The position numbers and the translations under genes are program-made. Shown here piece by piece: positions 25,561-33,464 of a DNA stretch of 48,794 nucleotides. The notes beneath the pieces are model-generated. The model was given only the letters and a program-made list of their open reading frames with translations, made no database searches and had not been told where the DNA came from. Numbering within the stretch: position 1 is the stretch's first letter; every line of letters begins with the position of its first letter. The stretch comes from CAIVPM01 sp964615145 (GTDB lineage: Bacteria; Bacteroidota; Bacteroidia; Chitinophagales; Chitinophagaceae). Where the stretch lies: contig CAZTOP010000020.1 in the NCBI GenBank assembly GCA_964615145.1, forward strand, positions 1-48,794, written 5' to 3'.

Positions 25561-27384
25561 TTATTTAAGTTCTTGCATATCTACTAATCTCTTGTAAATA
25601 CCATTTGCATGCATTAGTGTGTCGTGATTGCCACGTTCGGCAATCTCTCCTTTGTGCAACACAATAATTTCATCTGCGTGTCTTATTGTGCTAAGCCTGT
25701 GTGCTATAACTATGGTGGTTCTATTTTGCATCATTTTATTAATTGCATCTTGCACGAGTCTTTCACTTTCAGTATCTAAAGATGAGGTAGCTTCATCTAA
25801 AATAAGAATGGGTGAGTTTTTTAACACAGCTCTTGCAATGGTTAAACGTTGTTTTTCGCCACCACTCAATTTAGTGCCTCTATCACCAATATTGGAGTTA
25901 AATCCATCATCTTTTTTTACAATAAAATTATATGCATTAGCAATTTTCGAAGCATTTTCTATTTCAATTTCTGTAGCAGATTGAACACCTAGTTTTATAT
26001 TGTTTGCAATTGAATCATTAAACAAAATTGGCTCTTGTGTAACAATGCTTATCTGCCTTCTAATGCTTTCTAAATTGTAATCTTTTATATTAATCCCATC
26101 AATCAATAATTCACCACCAGAGACATCGTGAAATCTTGGAACTAAATCTGCCAGAGTGCTTTTACCTGCACCACTACTACCAACAAGTGCAACTGTTTTT
26201 CCTTTTGCGATATTTAGATTGATATTCTTTAAAATGTTTACATCGTTGTAAGCAAAACTTACATTTCTAAATTCAATATTTGATTCAAACTCTTTTAGTT
26301 TAATTCCATTTTCATTTTCAGAAATAGTATTATCAGCATTTAAAACTTCCTCAATTCTATGCAATGCTGCAGTTCCTTTTTGCATTGCATAAAAAGCACT
26401 ACTAAGGCTTTTTGCAGGGTTGATTATTTGTGTGAAAATAGCAATATAAGTGATGAATGCAGAGCCATTTAATCCCAGTCCCTTATTCTCTAAAATTAGG
26501 CTTCCTCCAAACCAAAGAATGATGCTTAATGTAATAATTCCAAGCACTTCGCTCAATGGACTAGCAATATCTTTTCTAAAATTTACAGTGTTTCTTGCAT
26601 TGAATAACTCTGTGTTTGAAGTAAAAAATTTGTTTGAAATAAACTTTTCGGCTGTAAATGATTTTATCACCCTTAGCCCCGATAATGTTTCTTCTGTAAT
26701 GCTCAATCCTTCTGAATATTTTTGAGCAATAGTGTTGCTATGTTTTTTCAAACTTTTACTAACCCGACCAATAATAAAACCAGAAACAGGAAGTAGAATT
26801 AATAATATCAATGACAGTTTAAAACTTATAAAAAATAAAACACCTAAATAAAAAATGATTGTTAAGGGCTCTTTAATAAAACCTTCTAATGTACAACCAA
26901 CTGCAACTTCAAGTTCAGCCATATCATTGGTTAATCTGCTCATTAAATCACCTTTACGTTGCTCTGTAAAATAACCTATGGGCAAACTCAAAATTTTTGC
27001 AAACAGATCTTTTCTCATTTTCATTGAAAAGCCATTTCTAATTGGCGTTAAAACATAATAACTAAAATACAGAAAAAGATTTTTTAATAAAATTGATGAA
27101 ACTATAAAAACACAAACTGTACCTAAAGCATAAGCTGGGCTGTGTTTAATAACAATTTGGCTAATAAGGTATTTCAAATATTCAAGTACAAATGCTGAGT
27201 TTGCCTGAAAGGTGGGTCTTTGTAATACTTCTGCAGGTGGTGTAAAAATAATTTCTAAAAATGGAAAGAGCATTGCAATAGAAACAATACTGAACAAAAT
27301 AGATGCAACAATAGTTGCAAAGTATAATCCTATATTTTTTCTGTAAGCTTTTAAATATTTTAATAATCCTAAGTATTTCTTCAT
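25561..27384 (-). CDS. MsbA-like ABC exporter (membrane and ATPase domains fused)
   Basis: A 607-residue half-transporter. Residues 1-320 hold six membrane helices of the type I exporter fold (IGLYFATIVASILFSIVSIA, IVSSILLKNLFLYFSYYVL, IIFYLGVLFFISFKLSLILL). The nucleotide-binding domain has Walker A GSSGAGKST with K408, the Q-loop VTQEPILF, the signature LSGGEKQRLTIARA, Walker B ILILDEATSSLD and the H-loop IAHRLSTIRHAD. It probably exports lipid A, a lipid-linked glycan or another amphiphile. Flanked by glycosyltransferase genes, which favours a glycolipid substrate. Confidence 0.9.
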   Translation of the reverse strand: MKKYLGLLKYLKAYRKNIGLYFATIVASILFSIVSIAMLFPFLEIIFTPPAEVLQRPTFQANSAFVLEYLKYLISQIVIKHSPAYALGTVCVFIVSSILLKNLFLYFSYYVLTPIRNGFSMKMRKDLFAKILSLPIGYFTEQRKGDLMSRLTNDMAELEVAVGCTLEGFIKEPLTIIFYLGVLFFISFKLSLILLILLPVSGFIIGRVSKSLKKHSNTIAQKYSEGLSITEETLSGLRVIKSFTAEKFISNKFFTSNTELFNARNTVNFRKDIASPLSEVLGIITLSIILWFGGSLILENKGLGLNGSAFITYIAIFTQIINPAKSLSSAFYAMQKGTAALHRIEEVLNADNTISENENGIKLKEFESNIEFRNVSFAYNDVNILKNINLNIAKGKTVALVGSSGAGKSTLADLVPRFHDVSGGELLIDGINIKDYNLESIRRQISIVTQEPILFNDSIANNIKLGVQSATEIEIENASKIANAYNFIVKKDDGFNSNIGDRGTKLSGGEKQRLTIARAVLKNSPILILDEATSSLDTESERLVQDAINKMMQNRTTIVIAHRLSTIRHADEIIVLHKGEIAERGNHDTLMHANGIYKRLVDMQELK

Positions 27385-27443
27385 TATTTGTTTATTAAAG
27401 CAAAGTTAGCCGTCAAATTAGTAAGATGTTTTTTTAGATAGAA

Positions 27444-28424
27444 CTATTCAAAATCAAGAAATTTTTGTTTTTGTATTTCTATTAAACAAGGATGTGTTTT
27501 ATTTAAGTGGTGTCCATTTAAAACTGTTTCGTATTTTTCCAAATAAGCTTTTGTCATTTGCTTAGAAGTAAAATGTTCCATTACATATTCGTAACATTTT
27601 ATTGCACTGTATGAATCGATATTTTTTAAAGCATCAACAAGTTCAGCACTTTTATTACTTAAAAAACCAACTTCCATATTTACAATTTCTGGTAAAGAAC
27701 CATAAGGCGTTGCAAAAACAGGGCATCCAAAATATAAACTTTCTGTGATTGCCAATCCAAAGGGCTCATGCCATCTTACAGGAAACAAAAGTCCTTTAGA
27801 TTTATCTACAATATGATTCTTTTCTTTGCCACCAATCATACCACAAAAGCTGGTATTGAAACCTAGAGTAAGCCTGAACCCTTGACTAATATTTAATCTC
27901 TTCCCTCCTATTACTTTTAACTTGATGCCTGCTTTTGAAGCAACATTAATTGCACCCTTTACATTTTTTACTCGCCAAGCTGCATCTCCAAGAAAATGAA
28001 TATATTTTTTTTTATTCATTAAACTTGGTTTGCCATAATCATCAGGGTCAAGACCATTGTGAACAAAGCAATCACTACCATACCTTGCTGCATGATTTTT
28101 TGAAACGAAAATTGTATTTTTATTAAACTTATCTTGATTGTTCAAATTACCATGCATTGTAACTACATAAGGTTTAACAGGTAGCTCGTTAACACCACTG
28201 TGCAAATGAACAACATCAACTGCAGCGGGAATTTGTTGATTCAAGGGAATTGAACTATCAAAATAAATAACATCAGCAAAATCACAAGTAGAACCATTAG
28301 CAACTAGAAAAGTAACTTTATGACCTTGTTTTACTAGTTCTTTTCCAAGCCAATAAATAACACGCTCTGTGCCACCATATTTTACAGCTGGAATTATTGC
28401 ATTATGAACAATCAGAATATGCAT
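27444..28424 (-). CDS. Glycosyltransferase family 4
   Basis: A 326-residue retaining GT-B enzyme, somewhat short. The N-domain opens with HILIVHNAIIPAVKYGGTERV, the glycine-rich loop of GT4. The C-domain has HEPFGLAITESLYFGCPVFA with the EX7E pair E220/E228, which contacts the nucleotide-sugar donor, and PYGSLPEIV. No transmembrane helix, so it acts at the cytosolic membrane face. It is first in the leftward operon (GT4, ABC exporter, GT87, panB, fbp, membrane protein). The promoter must lie in the 109-base divergent gap with the methyltransferase gene. Confidence 0.9.
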   Translation of the reverse strand: MHILIVHNAIIPAVKYGGTERVIYWLGKELVKQGHKVTFLVANGSTCDFADVIYFDSSIPLNQQIPAAVDVVHLHSGVNELPVKPYVVTMHGNLNNQDKFNKNTIFVSKNHAARYGSDCFVHNGLDPDDYGKPSLMNKKKYIHFLGDAAWRVKNVKGAINVASKAGIKLKVIGGKRLNISQGFRLTLGFNTSFCGMIGGKEKNHIVDKSKGLLFPVRWHEPFGLAITESLYFGCPVFATPYGSLPEIVNMEVGFLSNKSAELVDALKNIDSYSAIKCYEYVMEHFTSKQMTKAYLEKYETVLNGHHLNKTHPCLIEIQKQKFLDFE

Positions 28425-28533
28425 TGCTTATTCAAGTTATTTAACTTTTTTTCAAACTCAATTTATAATTTGAGGATGGGCAAAGTAAGGTTTTTAAAGT
28501 CTAAAATGTATCTTGCACGCCAATAATAAATAA

Positions 28534-29421
28534 ATGTCAACTATTAAAGAATATTCACCTTCATCTTGGGAAAAAGTTAACTGTCCATTTTGCAACTCAG
28601 ACAAAAGTAAGATTCACGAAAAATTTGGACATAAATTTCAATATACCTACGTTGAATGTTTAAATTGTAGCTTGATTTACTCTTCGCCAAGGCCAACCTA
28701 CAACAAAGAATTTATAGACGCCGCTTATGCATCATATTATCAATTTGCAAATGACTTAAAGCTAGACTCGTTTACAGAAGTTAATGAATCATCAATACCA
28801 ATGTTTACCGAAGAGTTAGCCTATATATCATCTTTCGATAAAGCAAAAACTGCAACACTTGATATTGGTAGTGGCATGGGAACTTATTTGTATGCTGCAA
28901 AAAAAGTATATCCGTTATGTGTTGGTATTGATGTATCGATTCAAATGGGAAATTTTATTGAACAAAATTTAGGCATAAAAGTCTTTAATGTTCAATTTGA
29001 AGATTTTGAGTATCCTACAAAATTTTCTCTAATTCATATGAGCCACGTAATTGAACATGTACCCAACCCAAATGAATGGTTAGAAAAAGCAAAAAAAATA
29101 TTAGCACCGGAAGGAATTTTAGTTATAAATGTTCCTCACAAACACTCTATAAGCAACAGAGTCCAGTATTTATTTTATAAACTTGGGTTAAAGAAAAGAG
29201 TTTCATCAGGATGGAATGATCCAACAAGAACTCCAGATCATATTTTTGAGCCAACTGTAAAAAGCATGAAATATATCTTTCAAAAAAATGGATATAGAAT
29301 ATTAGATTATTATACTTATAGTAGAAGAGATCCTGCATCTAATAAATCAATATTTTCAAAATTGCTTAACAGAACTTTTAAGTTAGGTACCAATCTTTCA
29401 TTTATTGTTACTCCCGAATAA
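28534..29421 (+). CDS. Class I SAM methyltransferase with N-terminal zinc ribbon
   Basis: A 295-residue protein. The N-terminus carries two knuckles, CPFC (17, 20) and CLNC (42, 45), a zinc ribbon common in methyltransferases that act on sugars or nucleotide sugars. The Rossmann domain has ATLDIGSGMGTYLYAAK (motif I, SAM binding) near 108 and LIHMSHVIEHVPNPNEWL with ILAPEGILVINVPH, as in Methyltransf_23. First of three rightward genes with a GT2 and a GT25, so it probably methylates a glycan or its precursor (inference). A TATCTTGCACGCC string upstream resembles the local promoter motif but with one T fewer. Confidence 0.85.
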   Translation: MSTIKEYSPSSWEKVNCPFCNSDKSKIHEKFGHKFQYTYVECLNCSLIYSSPRPTYNKEFIDAAYASYYQFANDLKLDSFTEVNESSIPMFTEELAYISSFDKAKTATLDIGSGMGTYLYAAKKVYPLCVGIDVSIQMGNFIEQNLGIKVFNVQFEDFEYPTKFSLIHMSHVIEHVPNPNEWLEKAKKILAPEGILVINVPHKHSISNRVQYLFYKLGLKKRVSSGWNDPTRTPDHIFEPTVKSMKYIFQKNGYRILDYYTYSRRDPASNKSIFSKLLNRTFKLGTNLSFIVTPE

Positions 29422-29427
29422 TTAACA

Positions 29428-30306
29428 ATGAAAGTTACAGGTTTTACATTCATAAAAAACGCTATAAAATTTGACTTCCCTATAAAAGAAGCCATACTTT
29501 CTATTTTGCCTTTATGCGATGAAATAGTTGTTGCAGTTGGTGATTGCACAGATGGAACAAGAGAATTGGTAACAGCCATTCATCCAACAAAAATAAAAAT
29601 TATTGATACCGTTTGGGATGCCACAAAAAATACAGGAGGCATTGTTTTAGCAGATGAAACCAATAAAGCATTTAAGGCAATTGCATCAGATAGTGATTGG
29701 TGTTTTTATATACAAGGGGATGAAGTTTTTCATGAAGATGGTATTGAAAATGTGAAAGCTGCAATGATAAAATACAAGGATGATAAAAATGTTGATGGTT
29801 TGCTGTTCAAATATCATCATTTTTATGGCAATTATGATTATGTTGCAGCATCTAGTAAATGGTACAAAAATGAAATCAGAATCATTAAAAATAATAAAAA
29901 AATCTATAGTTATAAAGATGCACAAGGTTTCAGAAAAAGCGAAGATGAAAAGTTAAATGTTAAAGCTGTTGATGCATATATTCATCACTATGGTTGGGTT
30001 AAAGAACCTAAAGTAATGATGGATAAAATTTTTAATGCCAGTACTTTGTGGCATGCTGCCGATGTTGAAGAACAGAGAAAAAAACATTATACAAAAATTG
30101 ATTTTGATTATTCGCAAATTGATGCCTTGAACTTATTTAAAGGCTCGCACCCAGCAGTTATGAAAGATAGAATTCAAACAGCAAATTGGAAGTTTGATTA
30201 TGACCTTACTTACAATAATTTTACATTAAAAGAAAAAGTAAAAAACTGGATTTATCGACTAACAGGGAAAGAATTATTTGAGTATAAAAACTACATTTTA
30301 AAATAG
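29428..30306 (+). CDS. Glycosyltransferase family 2-like
   Basis: A 292-residue GT-A enzyme. TFIKNAIKFDFPIKEAILSI and VVAVGDCTDGTRELV form the nucleotide-binding start. DWCFYIQGDEVFHEDGIENV supplies the acidic metal-binding site (GDE in place of the usual DxD). The C-terminus HHYGWVKEPKVMMDKI is typical of the group found in LPS and capsule clusters. No membrane helix. It begins 6 bases after the methyltransferase stop, so the two are surely cotranscribed. Confidence 0.85.
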   Translation: MKVTGFTFIKNAIKFDFPIKEAILSILPLCDEIVVAVGDCTDGTRELVTAIHPTKIKIIDTVWDATKNTGGIVLADETNKAFKAIASDSDWCFYIQGDEVFHEDGIENVKAAMIKYKDDKNVDGLLFKYHHFYGNYDYVAASSKWYKNEIRIIKNNKKIYSYKDAQGFRKSEDEKLNVKAVDAYIHHYGWVKEPKVMMDKIFNASTLWHAADVEEQRKKHYTKIDFDYSQIDALNLFKGSHPAVMKDRIQTANWKFDYDLTYNNFTLKEKVKNWIYRLTGKELFEYKNYILK

Positions 30307-30322
30307 AATTCTACCATTAATA

Positions 30323-31105
30323 ATGAATTATAAGAAAGAACTATTTGATTTTTTTAATAGCTATTTTAACCACATTTATTTGGTTACAATAGAAAGGGCA
30401 AAAGACAGACACTCAATTATTGAAAAGGAATTAGAAGGTTTGAATTATGAACTTTTTTTCGGTGCTGATTTCAAAAATTTTTCGATTAAAGAACTAGAGG
30501 AGAAAGGCATTTATGATGAAAATTTAGCAAAGCAAAATCACAGATATTCAAAACCAATAAAAGGTGGAATGTTAGGTTGTAGCATAAGCCATAGAATGGT
30601 TTATGAAGATGTGATTAAAAAAAACTATGAAAGAGTTTTAATTCTGGAAGATGATGTTATCATTAATCAATTCTCATTTCAAAATTTTATTAATGCAATG
30701 AATGAGTTACCCAAGAACTGGGAGCTTTTATATTTTGATTATAACAAAAATGAAACTACACCGCTACTTGGATTTTTTAAAAAAATAACTTACCATATTC
30801 AGAAAAAATTCGGTGGAATCAAGTTTACACATAAAGCAATAAATAACCTTTTTGCAAAAAAATACACTACCAATTTGATGGTTGCAGGCTTGCACGATTT
30901 TACAGATGCTTATGCTGTTACAATAGGAGGTGCAAAAAAATTGTTTAAACTACAAACGCCAGTTCAATGGTTTCCTGACCATTTACTAGCTTATGCAAGC
31001 AGTAATAAATTAATCAATGCTTATTGTTTAAAAGAAAAAATTATTTCTCAAACATCGCAAACAAGCAATCCTGAGTTTAGTTTAATTAATGATAATAGCT
31101 ATTAA
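30323..31105 (+). CDS. Glycosyltransferase family 25 (LPS-type)
   Basis: A 260-residue protein with the GT25 blocks: NHIYLVTIERAKDRHSIIEK near 16, GMLGCSISHRMVYEDVIKK near 86, VLILEDDVII near 106 (acidic donor/metal site) and LHDFTDAYAVTIGGAKKLF near 190. Known members add galactose or other hexoses to lipooligosaccharide cores. It ends the rightward trio, and its TAA stop shares the four bases TTAA with the stop of the convergent methyltransferase gene, so the two transcripts must overlap. Confidence 0.9.
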   Translation: MNYKKELFDFFNSYFNHIYLVTIERAKDRHSIIEKELEGLNYELFFGADFKNFSIKELEEKGIYDENLAKQNHRYSKPIKGGMLGCSISHRMVYEDVIKKNYERVLILEDDVIINQFSFQNFINAMNELPKNWELLYFDYNKNETTPLLGFFKKITYHIQKKFGGIKFTHKAINNLFAKKYTTNLMVAGLHDFTDAYAVTIGGAKKLFKLQTPVQWFPDHLLAYASSNKLINAYCLKEKIISQTSQTSNPEFSLINDNSY

Positions 31106-31668
31106 TTATTCTTTGTGATTTTGCAAACAATAACAACGTTGTAATCAATTTCACAATCACTATAAAATAAAATATCTGTAGATATGTAATTTATCTCTTT
31201 CAATCTTTTCATCATAAATTCAAAACCCATTTCTGTGTGTACATGATGAGGATTAAGTGGCTGCCCTGTATCAATACAATGTTGTTCATAAAGCTTTTGA
31301 TTAGGAAATACCAGAATCAAATTACCTCCACTTTTAAGAATTCTTATAAACTCTTCTAAAGTTTGCTTTGTATCCGGAAAATCTTCAATTAAATGACTAG
31401 AATAAACATAGTCATACTTATCATTTTTAACTGGAATTTTTTCATTAAACAAGTCACAAGCTATATCTACCTTGTCTTCACCGGTATAAGCGTAAGGTTT
31501 AGCATAATCTATACCATCACAATTAATTTTTTTTATTTTATCGCCACCAAAACCAATATCACAGCCATATCCAATGCAATAATCAATTACCCAATGTCGA
31601 ACTTTTGATGTTTCGGAAGAGTATGGTTTGCGTTTGCTTCCAAATAATTTTTTGAAAAAAGTTTTCAT
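31102..31668 (-). CDS. Class I SAM-dependent methyltransferase, small
   Basis: A 188-residue Rossmann methyltransferase. YCIGYGCDIGFGGDKI is motif I in a slightly degenerate form, VDIACDLFNEKIPVKNDKYD and YVYSSHLIEDFPDTKQTL are motifs II and III, and FIRILKSGGNLILVFPN is the post-motif strand. It belongs to the Methyltransf_11 type seen in surface-polysaccharide loci. Third gene of the leftward trio FkbM, GT9, this one, with single-digit spacings. Confidence 0.82.
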   Translation of the reverse strand: MKTFFKKLFGSKRKPYSSETSKVRHWVIDYCIGYGCDIGFGGDKIKKINCDGIDYAKPYAYTGEDKVDIACDLFNEKIPVKNDKYDYVYSSHLIEDFPDTKQTLEEFIRILKSGGNLILVFPNQKLYEQHCIDTGQPLNPHHVHTEMGFEFMMKRLKEINYISTDILFYSDCEIDYNVVIVCKITKNN

Positions 31669-31669
31669 A

Positions 31670-32542
31670 TTAAATGTGTTTATGTAGTAATTGCTTGATT
31701 GAATAAATAATGCTTTCGGTTGAATGTTTACAACACTTTGGAATTCCCTGATCGCCTACTAGTTTACAAGATTGTCCTGCACTGCTAATAACTTCGTGAT
31801 AACAACCTGCAAACTCACAAGGTTGTTGTAAAAATAAACCATTAAAAAATTTTGCAAAATGTCGGTAATTAGGATTAACTGCTCCAAAAAAAATAAGCGA
31901 TTTTACTTTCAAACTTGCAGCAATATGACTTGGTCCAGAGTCCACTCCAATAAAAATTTCAGCATTCTTAATAACCTGAATTAACTCTCTGATTGAGCCT
32001 TTAAAAATTTGTGCTCCATATATTGGTTCTGGCTTATTACCAACAACGATTGTCTTCATTCCTAAAGTGTCTAAATTAGCCACAACATCATTCCAATTTA
32101 CGCCATATACTTTTCTAAAATTCAATTGGGCATTCGGTTCTAGATGTATTACAGCATATTGTTGCTCATTAATCAGTTTGTTGGAATGTTCAATATCTGA
32201 CAAATAAATATTTGGATATTTTTGTGTATTCACAAGATTAAAATATGTTTGGTAAGCATTTAGGAAATGCATTTTAGGAAATGCTTCGTAACAATATCCA
32301 TCCAAGCGATGATATTTTTTTTTTGTTGAAAAAAAATTCAACAACTTTAAAAAAATTCTAAAAAATCCGGAAGGAATCTTTTTAACAATAACATTCTTAA
32401 TTGGATAATTTTCAAACAATTCATAAAAATTTGTATATAAATATACTTTTTTATGTTGTATTGATAATTGTTGCAAAACAGGCTCTAACCAAAGCACATC
32501 ACCCATTCCTCCAGAACGATATATGTAAATGTTATTGAACAT
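31670..32542 (-). CDS. Glycosyltransferase family 9 (heptosyltransferase-like)
   Basis: A 290-residue GT-B enzyme. It begins with IYIYRSGGMGDVLWLEPVL, the family 9 N-terminal loop, and has the donor-site IGVDSGPSHIAASL followed by VKSLIFFGAVNPNYRHF. Six cysteines cluster toward the C-terminus (QPCEFAGCYHE, GQSCKLVGDQGIPKCC), as in ADP-heptose:LPS heptosyltransferases that carry a C-rich tail. Donor and acceptor unknown. One base separates its stop from the next gene's start. Confidence 0.87.
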   Translation of the reverse strand: MFNNIYIYRSGGMGDVLWLEPVLQQLSIQHKKVYLYTNFYELFENYPIKNVIVKKIPSGFFRIFLKLLNFFSTKKKYHRLDGYCYEAFPKMHFLNAYQTYFNLVNTQKYPNIYLSDIEHSNKLINEQQYAVIHLEPNAQLNFRKVYGVNWNDVVANLDTLGMKTIVVGNKPEPIYGAQIFKGSIRELIQVIKNAEIFIGVDSGPSHIAASLKVKSLIFFGAVNPNYRHFAKFFNGLFLQQPCEFAGCYHEVISSAGQSCKLVGDQGIPKCCKHSTESIIYSIKQLLHKHI

Positions 32543-32545
32543 TAA

Positions 32546-33337
32546 TTAGTTTCTTTTATAAGCTCTAATCGAATAACATTTATTTTCGGCTTGGTGCATT
32601 TCTATTTCATAATCCTTAGTAATAAGAAATTTAACCAGTGCTTTGGTATTCTTTTTTTCGTTATCAAGTTCGTGAGTTTCTATAGTCATTGCTTTAATAC
32701 AATTCCATATTTCTTCAGGCGAATCATACAAAATAGGATATTCACTTCCTTCACAATCCAATTTTAGTAAATCAACTTTAGCTAAATTATTTTGCTTAAT
32801 AATTTGTGTTAGCGAAATTGTATCAATCATTGTTGATTGATTATTGTGCTCGGAAAAATTTTCAAATACTGAAGCAATTACAGAATCATTATTAACATCG
32901 TCATAAAACAATTTTATTGAACCTTGTTCTTTTCCTGTAACTGCATTTTTAAAAACTTTTACTTGTTCATTAAGCCCATCATTAAGTTTAACATTATTCT
33001 TAAATAAATTTACATTAACCTCCATGGGGTCATAAGCGTAAATTTTAGCATTAGTTTTTTTACTCAGTGCAATGAAACTAAATAATCCTGCATTACAACC
33101 AATATCTAAAATAACTGCATCATTAGGGATATGCTTTAAAAGAGATTCAATATGATAAAAATCTTCCATAAATATTTCTTTAAATACAAAAAAGAAAATT
33201 GGAGGAACATCAAACTTCAACTCTTTTCCTTTGGTAATATATCTTGTAGTTTGTTTTTTTTCGTGCAGCCTTTTGAAATATGTACGCCAATTTTTTATAT
33301 GCTTGGAAAGTCTGTAATAATTTATGATGGATGACAT
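32546..33337 (-). CDS. FkbM family methyltransferase
   Basis: A 263-residue SAM-dependent O-methyltransferase. NDAVILDIGCNAGLFSFIAL is motif I, IYAYDPMEVNVNLFKNNVKL motif II, and VDLLKLDCEGSEYPIL the FkbM hallmark (usually IDCEGAE). Members methylate hydroxyls on sugars or secondary metabolites. It opens the leftward trio and is divergent from an ABC exporter gene across 127 bases, so one divergent promoter region may serve both. Methylation of a surface-glycan sugar is the likely role (inference). Confidence 0.88.
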   Translation of the reverse strand: MSSIINYYRLSKHIKNWRTYFKRLHEKKQTTRYITKGKELKFDVPPIFFFVFKEIFMEDFYHIESLLKHIPNDAVILDIGCNAGLFSFIALSKKTNAKIYAYDPMEVNVNLFKNNVKLNDGLNEQVKVFKNAVTGKEQGSIKLFYDDVNNDSVIASVFENFSEHNNQSTMIDTISLTQIIKQNNLAKVDLLKLDCEGSEYPILYDSPEEIWNCIKAMTIETHELDNEKKNTKALVKFLITKDYEIEMHQAENKCYSIRAYKRN

Positions 33338-33443
33338 TTGATTAATTTATAACTGCTCAAAAATATGGAGAAACTAATTTGCTTGTGAAAGTTTGATTGC
33401 TTACTAAATAAGTAAACCTGAACAAAAACTAATTTCAACACAT

Positions 33444-33451
33444 TATGTTTG
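33444..33451 (+). promoter_or_regulatory. Putative -7 box (TATGTTTG) of second ABC exporter gene
   Basis: TATGTTTGCCA ends 13 bases before the ATG at 33465. Confidence 0.45.
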
Positions 33452-33464
33452 CCAAAAAATTTTA

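Noticed and set aside
33401..33415. TTACT-N5-AGTAA dyad between FkbM and ABC exporter genes
   Set aside because: Only five paired AT-rich bases; expected by chance at this composition.
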